Source of the DNA: Alphaproteobacteria bacterium
GTDB lineage: Bacteria > Pseudomonadota > Alphaproteobacteria > Micropepsales > Micropepsaceae
DNA: 64,000 bases
Assembly: GCA_017308375.1 (NCBI GenBank)
Contig: JAFKEW010000053.1
Coordinates: 40,291-104,290, forward strand
Direction of reading: 5' to 3'
Below are positions 25,562-33,245 of this stretch, in pieces; the stretch's first letter is position 1, and every line of letters starts with the position of its first letter. The position numbers and the translations under genes are program-made. The notes under the pieces were generated by a model. It did not search any database, had not been told where the DNA came from, and saw only the letters and a list, made by a program, of their open reading frames with translations.

Positions 25562-26213
25562 TAAGGGCCTGCAGCTCTATACCTATTTCCGGTCTTCGGC
25601 CGCCTATCGGGTTCGCATCGCACTCAATCTGAAGGGGCTGAAGCCGGAGCTGCATTTCGTGCATCTGTTGCGCGGTGGCGGCGAACAGCTTCAGCCGGGA
25701 TATAAGGCCGTGAATCCGCAAAGCCTGGTGCCGGCGCTGGTGGTGGAGGGGCATGCGCTGGCACAATCGCTCGCCATTATCGAGTATCTGGAGGAAACAC
25801 ACCCCGAACCACCGCTGCTGCCGAAGGATGCGCTTGGCCGCGCGCGCGTGCGCCGGCTTGCCTTTATGGTGGCCTGTGACATTCATCCGCTGAACAATCT
25901 GCGCGTTCTGCGCCGCCTGCGCGGGCAATACGGCCTCAGCGAAGACGCGCTGAAGGAATGGCAGCAGCACTGGATCACACTGGGCTTCACCGCGCTGGAA
26001 GCATTGGTTGCCAATGCGCCGGAGACCGGGCGTTATTGCCATGGCGATACGCCGACCCTGGCCGACATCTGTCTGGTGCCGCAGATGGCCAACGCCCGGC
26101 GGATTGCGACCGATCTTTCGCCCTTTCCCACGCTGGTGCGAATCGAGCAGACTGCACTCTCTCATCCTGCGTTCGATGCCGCTCAGCCGAAAGTGCAACC
26201 CGATGCCGAATGA
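25548..26213 (+). CDS. maiA: Maleylacetoacetate isomerase (zeta-class GST)
   Basis: Glutathione-dependent cis-trans isomerase that makes fumarylacetoacetate. The 221-residue protein begins with the zeta-GST active-site region LYTYFRSSAAYRVRIALNLKG, in which the cysteine seen in the eukaryotic SSCS motif is alanine, as in many bacterial forms. AVNPQSLVPALVVEG and QSLAIIEYLEETHPEPPLLP form the glutathione-binding fold, and CDIHPLNNLRVL is typical of the C-terminal domain. The ATG at 25548 lies inside the end of fahA; MarR starts 11 bases before its own stop, so coupling continues. Confidence 0.93.
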   Translation: MTDRDKGLQLYTYFRSSAAYRVRIALNLKGLKPELHFVHLLRGGGEQLQPGYKAVNPQSLVPALVVEGHALAQSLAIIEYLEETHPEPPLLPKDALGRARVRRLAFMVACDIHPLNNLRVLRRLRGQYGLSEDALKEWQQHWITLGFTALEALVANAPETGRYCHGDTPTLADICLVPQMANARRIATDLSPFPTLVRIEQTALSHPAFDAAQPKVQPDAE

Positions 26214-26688
26214 CGCCGCGCCCGTTCTGGACCGCAGCCTCGTTCTCGACCGTTTTCTTCCCTATCGCCTGTCGGTGTTGACCAACCGGGTCAGCGATGC
26301 GATTGCCCGGCTTTATTCCGAACGCCTGTCGCTAAGCGTGCCGGAATGGCGGGTGATGGCCGTGCTGGGCGAATGTTCCGGCCTCTCTTCGGTGGAGGTG
26401 GGACGCCGCACAGCGATGCACAAGGTGCAGGTCAGCCGTGCCGTGGCGGGCCTTGTCGCCGCGCGGCGGGTGCAGCGCGTGGCCGATGCGGAGGATGCGC
26501 GTATCTCCCGCCTGTCGCTCACCGCGCGCGGGCGCGCGGTGTATGACGAGATCGTGCCGCTGGCGTTGCATCTGGAAGACACGCTGATCTCAGCCTTGTC
26601 CAAAGACGATCTGGCGCAGCTTTCGCGCCTGATGGCCAAGCTGGACAAGCAGGTCAGCCGGCTTGCGGCGCCGGACAATCTTCTTTGA
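26203..26688 (+). CDS. MarR-family transcriptional regulator
   Basis: A 161-residue winged-helix regulator: RLSLSVPEWRVMAVLGE, then the recognition helix region MHKVQVSRAVAGLVAARRV and the wing VADAEDARISRLSLTARGRAVYDEI. It is the last gene of the homogentisate operon and most likely represses it by binding the dyad at 22322-22343. The ligand is probably homogentisate or a related ring acid, an inference from position. Its 3' end overlaps the convergent lutC end by 35 bases. Confidence 0.88.
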   Translation: MPNDAAPVLDRSLVLDRFLPYRLSVLTNRVSDAIARLYSERLSLSVPEWRVMAVLGECSGLSSVEVGRRTAMHKVQVSRAVAGLVAARRVQRVADAEDARISRLSLTARGRAVYDEIVPLALHLEDTLISALSKDDLAQLSRLMAKLDKQVSRLAAPDNLL

Positions 26689-27274
26689 TGATGAAGATGG
26701 CGAGCGCCTTGGGGCCGTGTGCGCCCAGTTCCAGGGTCTGTTCGATATCGCCGGTCCGCGACGGCCCGGTGACGAGATTGACCGTGTGCGGCAGCGCACC
26801 GATGCGGGCAAGCGCGGTTTCCAGATCGGGCACGATGGTGGCCGCATTCACGATTGCGATTTCAACACCGGGCCGGAAATGCGCCGCGGCGGGCGCCCCG
26901 TCAGTTGCCGGATAAACCAGTGTACCGGTTTCCGCGATGGCGAGTGGCGCGAGGCTGAGCGCCACATCGTCCGGCCCAGGCGGATCGGTTGTGAAGGACA
27001 GCCCTTGCAAATCTTCGCGCGCGCGCAGCAGCGAATTGACGGGAAGATGGAGCGTGGCGGGCAGATTGTGCGCACGCAGATAATCCGCTACCGCGCCGGC
27101 GATATCATCGCTCGTGCTCAGTATACGGACATAAGTGTTCACGGCCGCCGCACGTTCGGCAAAGGCTGTGACCGGATCGGCATCCGGGTTACGCGGTGAC
27201 CAGACGCTTGGTGCCGGTTGCAGCGGGCGGGCGTGGGCGCGAATGCGCTGCAGAATAGTATCGCGCGCACTCAT
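26654..27274 (-). CDS. lutC: L-lactate utilization protein LutC (LUD domain)
   Basis: The third subunit of the LutABC L-lactate dehydrogenase complex. The 206-residue protein is a single LUD domain with VALSLAPLAIAETGTLVYPA and VNLVTGPSRTGDIEQTLELGAHGPKALAIFII near the end. The start MSARDTILQRIRAHA overlaps the lutB stop by four bases. The 3' end overlaps that of marR on the opposite strand. The frame is open further upstream, but only over lutB. Confidence 0.9.
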   Translation of the reverse strand: MSARDTILQRIRAHARPLQPAPSVWSPRNPDADPVTAFAERAAAVNTYVRILSTSDDIAGAVADYLRAHNLPATLHLPVNSLLRAREDLQGLSFTTDPPGPDDVALSLAPLAIAETGTLVYPATDGAPAAAHFRPGVEIAIVNAATIVPDLETALARIGALPHTVNLVTGPSRTGDIEQTLELGAHGPKALAIFIIKEDCPAPQAG

Positions 27275-28683
27275 TGCCGCTGCCGCCACAGGTCGTGAAA
27301 GGTGTGCCCGTTTGCTCGCGGTAGTGTCCGCCCGTTCAGCCATCCGGCCAGCAATGGCGCGGCCGTCAGCGGCATGTGGCCGAGATAAGGGATCATCCGT
27401 GCTGCGATGCGCGTGGCGAACCGGTAAAGGGCAGGCCGCCGTGCCACGAACGCCCACAGGGTGAAGCCGATTTTGCGCGCGCCCGCGCGCGGTTCAGCCT
27501 CATATTCCCTGGCCCGCCAGCTTCGCATGATCTGCGGCAGGGGGATTTCGACCGGGCACACCTCCGCACAGCGGCCGCAAAAGGTTGAGGCATTGGGGTG
27601 GTGGCAGGCATCGGCCAGCCCGATCAGGCCGGGATTGAGCGCCGCCCCGATGGGGCCGGGATAGGTGGCGCCATAGGCATGGCCACCGATCGCGCCATAA
27701 ACCGGGCAATGATTGAGGCAGGCGGCACAACGGATGCAACGCAAGGCGTCCTGTGCCTCCGTCCCCAGAAGATCGCTGCGCCCATTGTCGATCAGCACGA
27801 CATGAAAATCGCGCGTGGCTGTGTTTGCCGCCGCGTCGTCCGCCACCGGCCCGGCCATGATGGTGACGTAGGAGGTGATTTCCTGCCCGGTGGCGGAGCG
27901 CGTCAACAGCCGCAACAGCACGGATGCTTCGGAAAGGTTCGCCACCACCTTTTCGATGCCCGTGACCACAATATGGGTGCGGGGCAGAAGGCGGCTCAGA
28001 TCGCCATTGCCTTCATTGGTGACGAGAACCGCGGCCCCTTCCGCGGCGGTCAGGAAATTCGCACCCGTGATGCCGGCATCGGCGCTTTCAAACTGGCGGC
28101 GCAGAATCTGGCGCGCCTCGGCAACCAGTGCGCTGCGCTCCACCAATGCCCGTTCCGGCGCAAGACCGGTGTGGGCCTCACGGAAGGTTTGCGCGATATC
28201 TTCCTTGTTCAGGTGAAAGGCCGGCGCGATGATGTGGCTGGGCGCTTCGTGGCGAAGCTGTACGATATATTCGCCAAGGTCGGTTTCGACCGGGGTGAAA
28301 CCCTCCCGCTCCAGAAAATCGTTGAGGCCGATTTCCTCCGTGACCATGGACTTGCCCTTGATCACAGTGCGCGCACCGGCCTGTCGCAGAATATCCGCAA
28401 CCGCTTGGCGCGCTTCGTCTGCGTCGCGGGCCCAATGCACCTGTCCGCCACGGGCACGCACGCTGTCCTCAAACTGCACCAGCAGCATGTCGAGATTGGC
28501 GATTGCCCGGTCGCGAATGGCATGGCCTTCGTGACGTAGCGCCTCGAACGCCCCGAAGCGCTCCACCGCCTCCGCCCGTTTGTGCACGAAATGCGATTTG
28601 ATGCGGCCCAGTGCGGTTTGCAGGCGTGGATTCTTCAACGCCTGGCTGGCGGCCTGTTTGAATTGGCGCGGGTCTGCGCTCAT
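27271..28683 (-). CDS. lutB: Iron-sulfur L-lactate oxidation protein LutB
   Basis: The iron-sulfur subunit that carries electrons during L-lactate oxidation to pyruvate. The 470-residue protein has an N-terminal LUD domain (ARTVIKGKSMVTEEIGLNDFLE, TNEGNGDLSRLLPRTHIVV). Two [4Fe-4S] motifs follow, CIRCAACLNHCPVYG and CGRCAEVCPVEIPLP. The C-terminal region resembles LldF. Four-base overlaps with lutA and lutC show a single operon in the order lutA-lutB-lutC. Confidence 0.93.
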   Translation of the reverse strand: MSADPRQFKQAASQALKNPRLQTALGRIKSHFVHKRAEAVERFGAFEALRHEGHAIRDRAIANLDMLLVQFEDSVRARGGQVHWARDADEARQAVADILRQAGARTVIKGKSMVTEEIGLNDFLEREGFTPVETDLGEYIVQLRHEAPSHIIAPAFHLNKEDIAQTFREAHTGLAPERALVERSALVAEARQILRRQFESADAGITGANFLTAAEGAAVLVTNEGNGDLSRLLPRTHIVVTGIEKVVANLSEASVLLRLLTRSATGQEITSYVTIMAGPVADDAAANTATRDFHVVLIDNGRSDLLGTEAQDALRCIRCAACLNHCPVYGAIGGHAYGATYPGPIGAALNPGLIGLADACHHPNASTFCGRCAEVCPVEIPLPQIMRSWRAREYEAEPRAGARKIGFTLWAFVARRPALYRFATRIAARMIPYLGHMPLTAAPLLAGWLNGRTLPRANGHTFHDLWRQRQ

Positions 28684-29441
28684 ACTTTGCCTGTGTCCGG
28701 CTCGGGCATCGCTTCACAGAGAAATTCGGCGATGTGGCGCACGCGCAGATTGCGCTTCTGATGTTTGGCCCGCGCCTCCAGATGCATCAGGCAGCCGAGG
28801 TCGTTTCCGACCAGCATTTCGGCTCCTGTGCTTTCAACATCCGCCAGCTTGTTGTCCGCCATGTGGGTGGAGATTTCGGGATATTTGGCGCTGAACATGC
28901 CGCCGAAGCCGCAGCACACCTCGCCATCGCTGAGTTCGCAAAGCTCCGTACCCGCGATCTGTGCCAGAAGTGCGCGCGGTTCGTTGCGCACACCCAGGTC
29001 GCGCAGGCTGGAACAGGAATCGTGATAGGTGATTTTGGTATTGGTGCGGGCGGCCAGATCGTTCATTCCACAGATGCGGACGAGAAACGCGCTCAGTTCG
29101 TAAGTCCGGTCGGCCAGATCGCGGGCCTTGGCGGCATAAGCGGCATCGTCCGCCAGCATGGTGGGATAATGCCGTTTGATCGTCCCGGCGCAGGAGCCGG
29201 ATGGCGCCACCACATAATCCAGCCCGGCAAAGGCATCGATAGTCTGGCGGGCGAGGGCGCGGGCGTGATCGTCGGCGCCGGCATTCCAGGCCGGTTGGCC
29301 GCAACAGGTTTGTGCGGACGGTACCACCACTGTGCACCCCGCCATCTCCAACAGGCGAGCCGTGGCAAAGCCGATTTCCGGCCGCAACAGGTCGACAAGA
29401 CAGGTGACGAAAAGACCAACGTGCCGTTCTTTGCCGCTCAT
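28680..29441 (-). CDS. lutA: L-lactate oxidation protein LutA (CCG domains)
   Basis: A 253-residue protein with two cysteine-rich CCG domains: CTVVVPSAQTCCGQPAWNAG with the partner APSGSCAGTIKRHYP, then ITYHDSCSSLRDLG with ELSDGEVCCGFGGMFSAKYPEIS. These bind non-cubane or 4Fe-4S clusters in the Lut/Gly/Hdr family. It is the first gene of lutABC, preceded by 151 bases before the next gene, in which no clear operator is visible. Confidence 0.93.
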   Translation of the reverse strand: MSGKERHVGLFVTCLVDLLRPEIGFATARLLEMAGCTVVVPSAQTCCGQPAWNAGADDHARALARQTIDAFAGLDYVVAPSGSCAGTIKRHYPTMLADDAAYAAKARDLADRTYELSAFLVRICGMNDLAARTNTKITYHDSCSSLRDLGVRNEPRALLAQIAGTELCELSDGEVCCGFGGMFSAKYPEISTHMADNKLADVESTGAEMLVGNDLGCLMHLEARAKHQKRNLRVRHIAEFLCEAMPEPDTGKV

Positions 29442-29592
29442 CGGGCTGTGCCCGCTGATGGTTGGCCGTTACGGGCAATGGGACGTGGATGGGGAAAGCA
29501 CAAAGCCATGTTGGGGCGCAAATGATCCGGGGCAGGCGCTCATTCTGGTCCCCGCCCGAACAGGGTGCAACCGGCGCCCGCGTCGCGGCCCG

Positions 29593-30024
29593 TTATGCTG
29601 TGATGGCGGCCAGTTGGTCGTGCATCAGGCCCAGCACCCGCAACAGCGGCTTGGGCGCCGCGCTCATGTCGCCTTTGGCCGAAACCCGGCCTGCCGCAGC
29701 CATTTTTTTGCTGTGTGCGGCCTGTGCGGCGGCGGCTTCCGGCGTGGCGCTGCGGCGGATGAATTTGGCGCCGGGCAGCATGGCTTCATAGTCGCCATGG
29801 ATCACCACATCGGCGTCTTCCTCCGTATCGAAGAAGCTGACATTGGCGCCGGTAAAGCGCGCACCCAGAATGACGCGTGCGCCGTCCGGCGGCACATCGC
29901 TGATGATCTCGCACATGGCGAAATTCGCGTCGGGGAAGCCGTAGCCATGTTCGGCCACCAGCTTTTCCAGAATCTCCCGCATCGCGGCGCACCATTGGGG
30001 GGAAGCGTATTGGAAGCGGGTCAT
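29593..30024 (-). CDS. SCP2-like small protein
   Basis: A 143-residue protein with a pattern that resembles sterol-carrier-protein-2 domains: DADVVIHGDYEAMLPGAKFI, a helix with basic residues (AAHSKKMAAAGRVSAKGD), and PKPLLRVLGLMHDQLAAIT at the end. I base this on overall pattern, not a diagnostic motif. It starts at MTRFQYASPQW, 28 bases after the stop of the acyl-CoA ligase, so the two are probably cotranscribed from the AT-rich promoter element at 31563. If the SCP2 reading is right it could present a hydrophobic acyl substrate to the ligase. Confidence 0.55.
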   Translation of the reverse strand: MTRFQYASPQWCAAMREILEKLVAEHGYGFPDANFAMCEIISDVPPDGARVILGARFTGANVSFFDTEEDADVVIHGDYEAMLPGAKFIRRSATPEAAAAQAAHSKKMAAAGRVSAKGDMSAAPKPLLRVLGLMHDQLAAITA

Positions 30025-30052
30025 CGCAAGGTCCGTTGCTGGGCGTGGGTGA

Positions 30053-31525
30053 TCAAACAGATTTGCGCAAATCCGGTTTGGCGATCTTGCCCACGGCGTT
30101 TTTCGGCAGGCTGGGAAGGAGGTGGAATTCCTTCGGCCGCTTGTAACGGGCAAGCCGGCTTTCGAGGAATCGCGCCAGTTCATCGGTTGTTGCGCTTTTG
30201 CCGGGGTGAAGCGCGACAAAGGCCACCACCTCTTCCCCCATCACCGGGCATGGGCGGCCGATCACCGCGGCTTCGGCCACCGCCGGATGCTCATAAAGCG
30301 CGTTTTCAATTTCCTTGGGATAGATGTTTTCGCCGCCGCGGATGATCATGTCCTTCTTGCGGTCGACCAGAACCAGATAGCCGTCTTCATCGAAGCGGCC
30401 GATATCGCCGGTGTGCAGCCAGCCATTGGCAAGGGCCGCAGCACTGGCCTCCGGCTGGTTCAGGTAGCCGCGCATTACATTTTCACCGCGAATGGCCACT
30501 TCGCCCGGCGCGCCGTGCGGCAGTTCACGATCATTGTCGTCTACAATGCGGATTTCGACACCGTGCATCGGCAGGCCGACGGTGCCCGGCTTGCGAGTGC
30601 CGTGCAGCGGATTGAGCGTGGCCCCGACGGTGGATTCGGTCAGACCATAGCCTTCGATCAGCGGCACACGATAGCGCGTTTCAAAGGTGGCAATAGCGGA
30701 AGCGGGCATCGGCGCCGCGCCGCAAATCACAAAGCGCAGGCGGCGGAGATCCGGCTTTTCTTCCGGCGGCGCCTGATTGAGCAAGGTGTAGATGGCCGGC
30801 ACGGCGGAGAAATAAGTCGCGCCGAACCGTTCCACATCGTGCCAGAAGGTATGGCGATCGAATTTTTCCAGGATCACGCTGCTGCCGCCGGTGGAAAGGG
30901 GTGCCAGCACACTGACCAGCAATGCGTTGACGTGAAACAGCGGCAGAACCAGCAGTGCACGTTCCGCTGGCGTGAAGGCGAGGGTACGTGCCATGATGGC
31001 GAGCATGGCCGCGACATTGGCATGATCCAGGATCACGCCTTTCGGCCGCCCGGTGGAACCGGAGGTGTATATGAGAAGTGCGGTATCGCCTGCCTCCGCC
31101 GCGGCCGGGCCGTCCAGCACTGCGCCATCGAATGACAGGCCATCGACAGCGAGCTTTGCAATCGGATGCGATGCCAGAACGGCAGCGGTGTTGGCATCGG
31201 TGATGACGAACTTCGCCCGTGAATCCTCCAACTGATGCGCGGCTTCGCCCAGCGTCAGCGCCGGGTTGACGGGTGTGAACGCGGCCCCGATGCGCCAGGC
31301 GGCAAACATCGCCACCACCAGCGCGACCCGGTTGGGCAGCATGGCCGCGATGACGTCGCCGCGTCTGGCACCCAGTGCCGTGAACCGTTCGGCGAATGCG
31401 GCGGTTGCCCGTGCGAAGGCGGCATTGTCCAGCGCGCCATGCGCATCTTCCAGGGCCGGACCCGGCCGGGCCTGACGGGCGAGGGGAATGTCGGCGGGCC
31501 GTTGCAGCGGATCGGTCATGCGCAT
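30053..31525 (-). CDS. Acyl-CoA/aryl-CoA ligase (AMP-binding)
   Basis: A 490-residue ANL-superfamily ligase that activates a carboxylic acid with ATP and CoA. The P-loop is LLIYTSGSTGRPKGVIL. Other motifs are VIEGYGLTES-like (PLIEGYGLTESTVGATLN), LHTGDIGRFDEDGYLVLVDRKKDMIIRGGENIYPKEIE, and the catalytic lysine in PKNAVGKIAKPDL. ATGs at 31525 and 31519 both fit; no strong ribosome-binding site decides. It is divergent from the GPH transporter, and one AT-rich element lies between them. It would prime the carboxylated intermediate of the catabolic cluster as a CoA thioester. Confidence 0.88.
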   Translation of the reverse strand: MRMTDPLQRPADIPLARQARPGPALEDAHGALDNAAFARATAAFAERFTALGARRGDVIAAMLPNRVALVVAMFAAWRIGAAFTPVNPALTLGEAAHQLEDSRAKFVITDANTAAVLASHPIAKLAVDGLSFDGAVLDGPAAAEAGDTALLIYTSGSTGRPKGVILDHANVAAMLAIMARTLAFTPAERALLVLPLFHVNALLVSVLAPLSTGGSSVILEKFDRHTFWHDVERFGATYFSAVPAIYTLLNQAPPEEKPDLRRLRFVICGAAPMPASAIATFETRYRVPLIEGYGLTESTVGATLNPLHGTRKPGTVGLPMHGVEIRIVDDNDRELPHGAPGEVAIRGENVMRGYLNQPEASAAALANGWLHTGDIGRFDEDGYLVLVDRKKDMIIRGGENIYPKEIENALYEHPAVAEAAVIGRPCPVMGEEVVAFVALHPGKSATTDELARFLESRLARYKRPKEFHLLPSLPKNAVGKIAKPDLRKSV

Positions 31526-31562
31526 TTTTTCTTTGTCGGCTTTCTTTTCGTATCCGTTTTGG

Positions 31563-31591
31563 CTATATAGTTCAATAATATTATTATATCC
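31563..31591. promoter_or_regulatory. AT-rich cluster motif, site A
   Basis: The element contains ATAGTTCAATAATATTA and a perfect 12-base palindrome AATAATATTATT (31574-31585) in otherwise GC-rich DNA. It lies in the divergent region, about 40 bases before the acyl-CoA ligase and 85 before the transporter. It aligns with sites B, C, E, F and G over the core ATAGTTAnATAATTATA. Confidence 0.55.
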
Positions 31592-31675
31592 GGCTGTGCC
31601 GTGGCATTTCAGGATCGCACACGGCATGGACACCGGATAACAAAATCAGATGTACGCTTTGGGAGGCGATGCCCC

Positions 31676-33100
31676 GTGACAGTTGAGACACCGCCTGCCC
31701 AGGGCATGATGGCAAATCGCGCCCTGCTGCGCGTGGCGCCGTTCACAGCGGATGCCATTTCCATCTGGCGGCGCATCCTGTTCACCACACCGGCTTTCCC
31801 GCTGGCATCGATGCTGGTGCCGATCCTGCTTTATCTGCCGGATTACTACGCCCGCGAACTTGGCATGAACCTGACCGTTCTGGCCGGCGTGCTGATGTTC
31901 GTGCGGCTGTTCGATGTCTGGTTCGATCCTGCGGTCGGTATCGTGATGGATAAGACGAAGACCCGCTTCGGTCGTTTCAGGCCGTGGTTCGTCGCCGGTG
32001 TGCCGCTGGGGATGGCGGCGATGTATATGCTTTACAATGCGCCGGTGGGCGTTACCGCGGCCTATCTTCTGTTCTGGCTGGTGGCGGTGAATGTCGGCCA
32101 GTCGATGAGCCATCTCTCTCATCTCGCGTGGACGGCCGCGATCTGGAACAACTATGACGAACGCTCCAACACCTATGGCTGGCTGACCATTTTTTCCACC
32201 ATCGGATTTCTGACCATCATGGCATTCCCGCCGCTGATGGTGCATCTGTTCGGCACCAAACAGGCGGATTCCGTTTCGTCCATGGGATGGCTGATCATCG
32301 TGGCGCTGCCGCTGACCATGCTGTTTGCGCTATCTTCGGTCGGTGAAGCGCCGCCGGCGGATAAACGTCATGAAAGGCCGCGTTTACAGGATTATCTGAG
32401 GCTGGCGAAGCGGCCGTCTGTGTTGCGCCTGATGGTTGTCGACATGCTGTGGGGCATTGGGCCCACGGTTGCCGGCACGCTGTTCTTTGCGTTTTTCGAT
32501 GCGCTGAAACTAATTCCGCGCGAGATCTCCGGGTTCATCCTGTTGATGTATTTCGTCGCTGGCCTGGTGTGCGCACCATTATGGATGAGGCTTTCCCACC
32601 GCATGGGAAAGCATAACGCGCTGGTGGTGGCGAGCCTCGTTTATGCGGTTCTGCAGGGCAGCTTGTTGTTGCTGCCGGCCGGCGCGCCATGGGTTGCCGC
32701 GATCGCCATGTTTATCGCTGGCATTCCGAGCAGTGCGGGACCGATCCTGATCGCATCCATGACGGCGGATGCGGCCGATGATGTGCGCCTCGATTCCGGG
32801 TTGGATCGTACGGCATTGTTGTTCGGTTTGCGCAACGGGCTGTCGAAAATCGGCACCAGCGTGGCGGTGGGGTTGACCCTCTATGTGGTGGGTGCCGCCG
32901 GATATGATTTCAAGCATGGCCACAACAATGTGGCGGGGGCGTTGACGGTGCTGGCCTGCCTTTACGCCTTTGTGCCGGTGGCGATGGGGCTGACGGCGGC
33001 CTGGATCATCCGGGGCCACAAGCTCGACGCGGCGGCACACGCGGCCATCCGCCGTGCGCTGGAGGAGCGCGACCGCGAGGCCGGGATGGTTGGTCCATGA
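31676..33100 (+). CDS. GPH-type MFS cation symporter
   Basis: A 474-residue inner-membrane transporter of the glycoside-pentoside-hexuronide family (MFS_2). It has about twelve hydrophobic helices and the family motif FDVWFDPAVGIVMDKTKTRFGRFRPW between helices 2 and 3. RTALLFGLRNGLSKIGTSVAVGLTLYVVG is in the second half. I chose the GTG at 31676 because GGGAGG lies nine bases before it and the ORF upstream has no family similarity. It shares the AT-rich site A with the divergent acyl-CoA ligase and precedes the two TonB receptors. It would carry the compound imported by them across the inner membrane. Confidence 0.85.
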   Translation: MTVETPPAQGMMANRALLRVAPFTADAISIWRRILFTTPAFPLASMLVPILLYLPDYYARELGMNLTVLAGVLMFVRLFDVWFDPAVGIVMDKTKTRFGRFRPWFVAGVPLGMAAMYMLYNAPVGVTAAYLLFWLVAVNVGQSMSHLSHLAWTAAIWNNYDERSNTYGWLTIFSTIGFLTIMAFPPLMVHLFGTKQADSVSSMGWLIIVALPLTMLFALSSVGEAPPADKRHERPRLQDYLRLAKRPSVLRLMVVDMLWGIGPTVAGTLFFAFFDALKLIPREISGFILLMYFVAGLVCAPLWMRLSHRMGKHNALVVASLVYAVLQGSLLLLPAGAPWVAAIAMFIAGIPSSAGPILIASMTADAADDVRLDSGLDRTALLFGLRNGLSKIGTSVAVGLTLYVVGAAGYDFKHGHNNVAGALTVLACLYAFVPVAMGLTAAWIIRGHKLDAAAHAAIRRALEERDREAGMVGP

Positions 33101-33154
33101 CAGCGATGTAATTTTCCGTATGTCATTTCTCCGCTCAAAGCGCTTGTTCATTTT

Positions 33155-33179
33155 ATTATAATTATATAACTATATATCG
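33155..33179. promoter_or_regulatory. AT-rich cluster motif, site B
   Basis: On the minus strand the element reads ATAGTTATATAATTATA, identical over 17 bases to site F. It lies 67 bases before the start of the first cluster TonB receptor and 55 bases after the transporter stop. Confidence 0.65.
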
Positions 33180-33245
33180 AACCGGCTGGTACCGCATTGG
33201 CCTTATGCGCAATGCCGTGACGCCGTCTGCTTCGATGGAGGGGGT

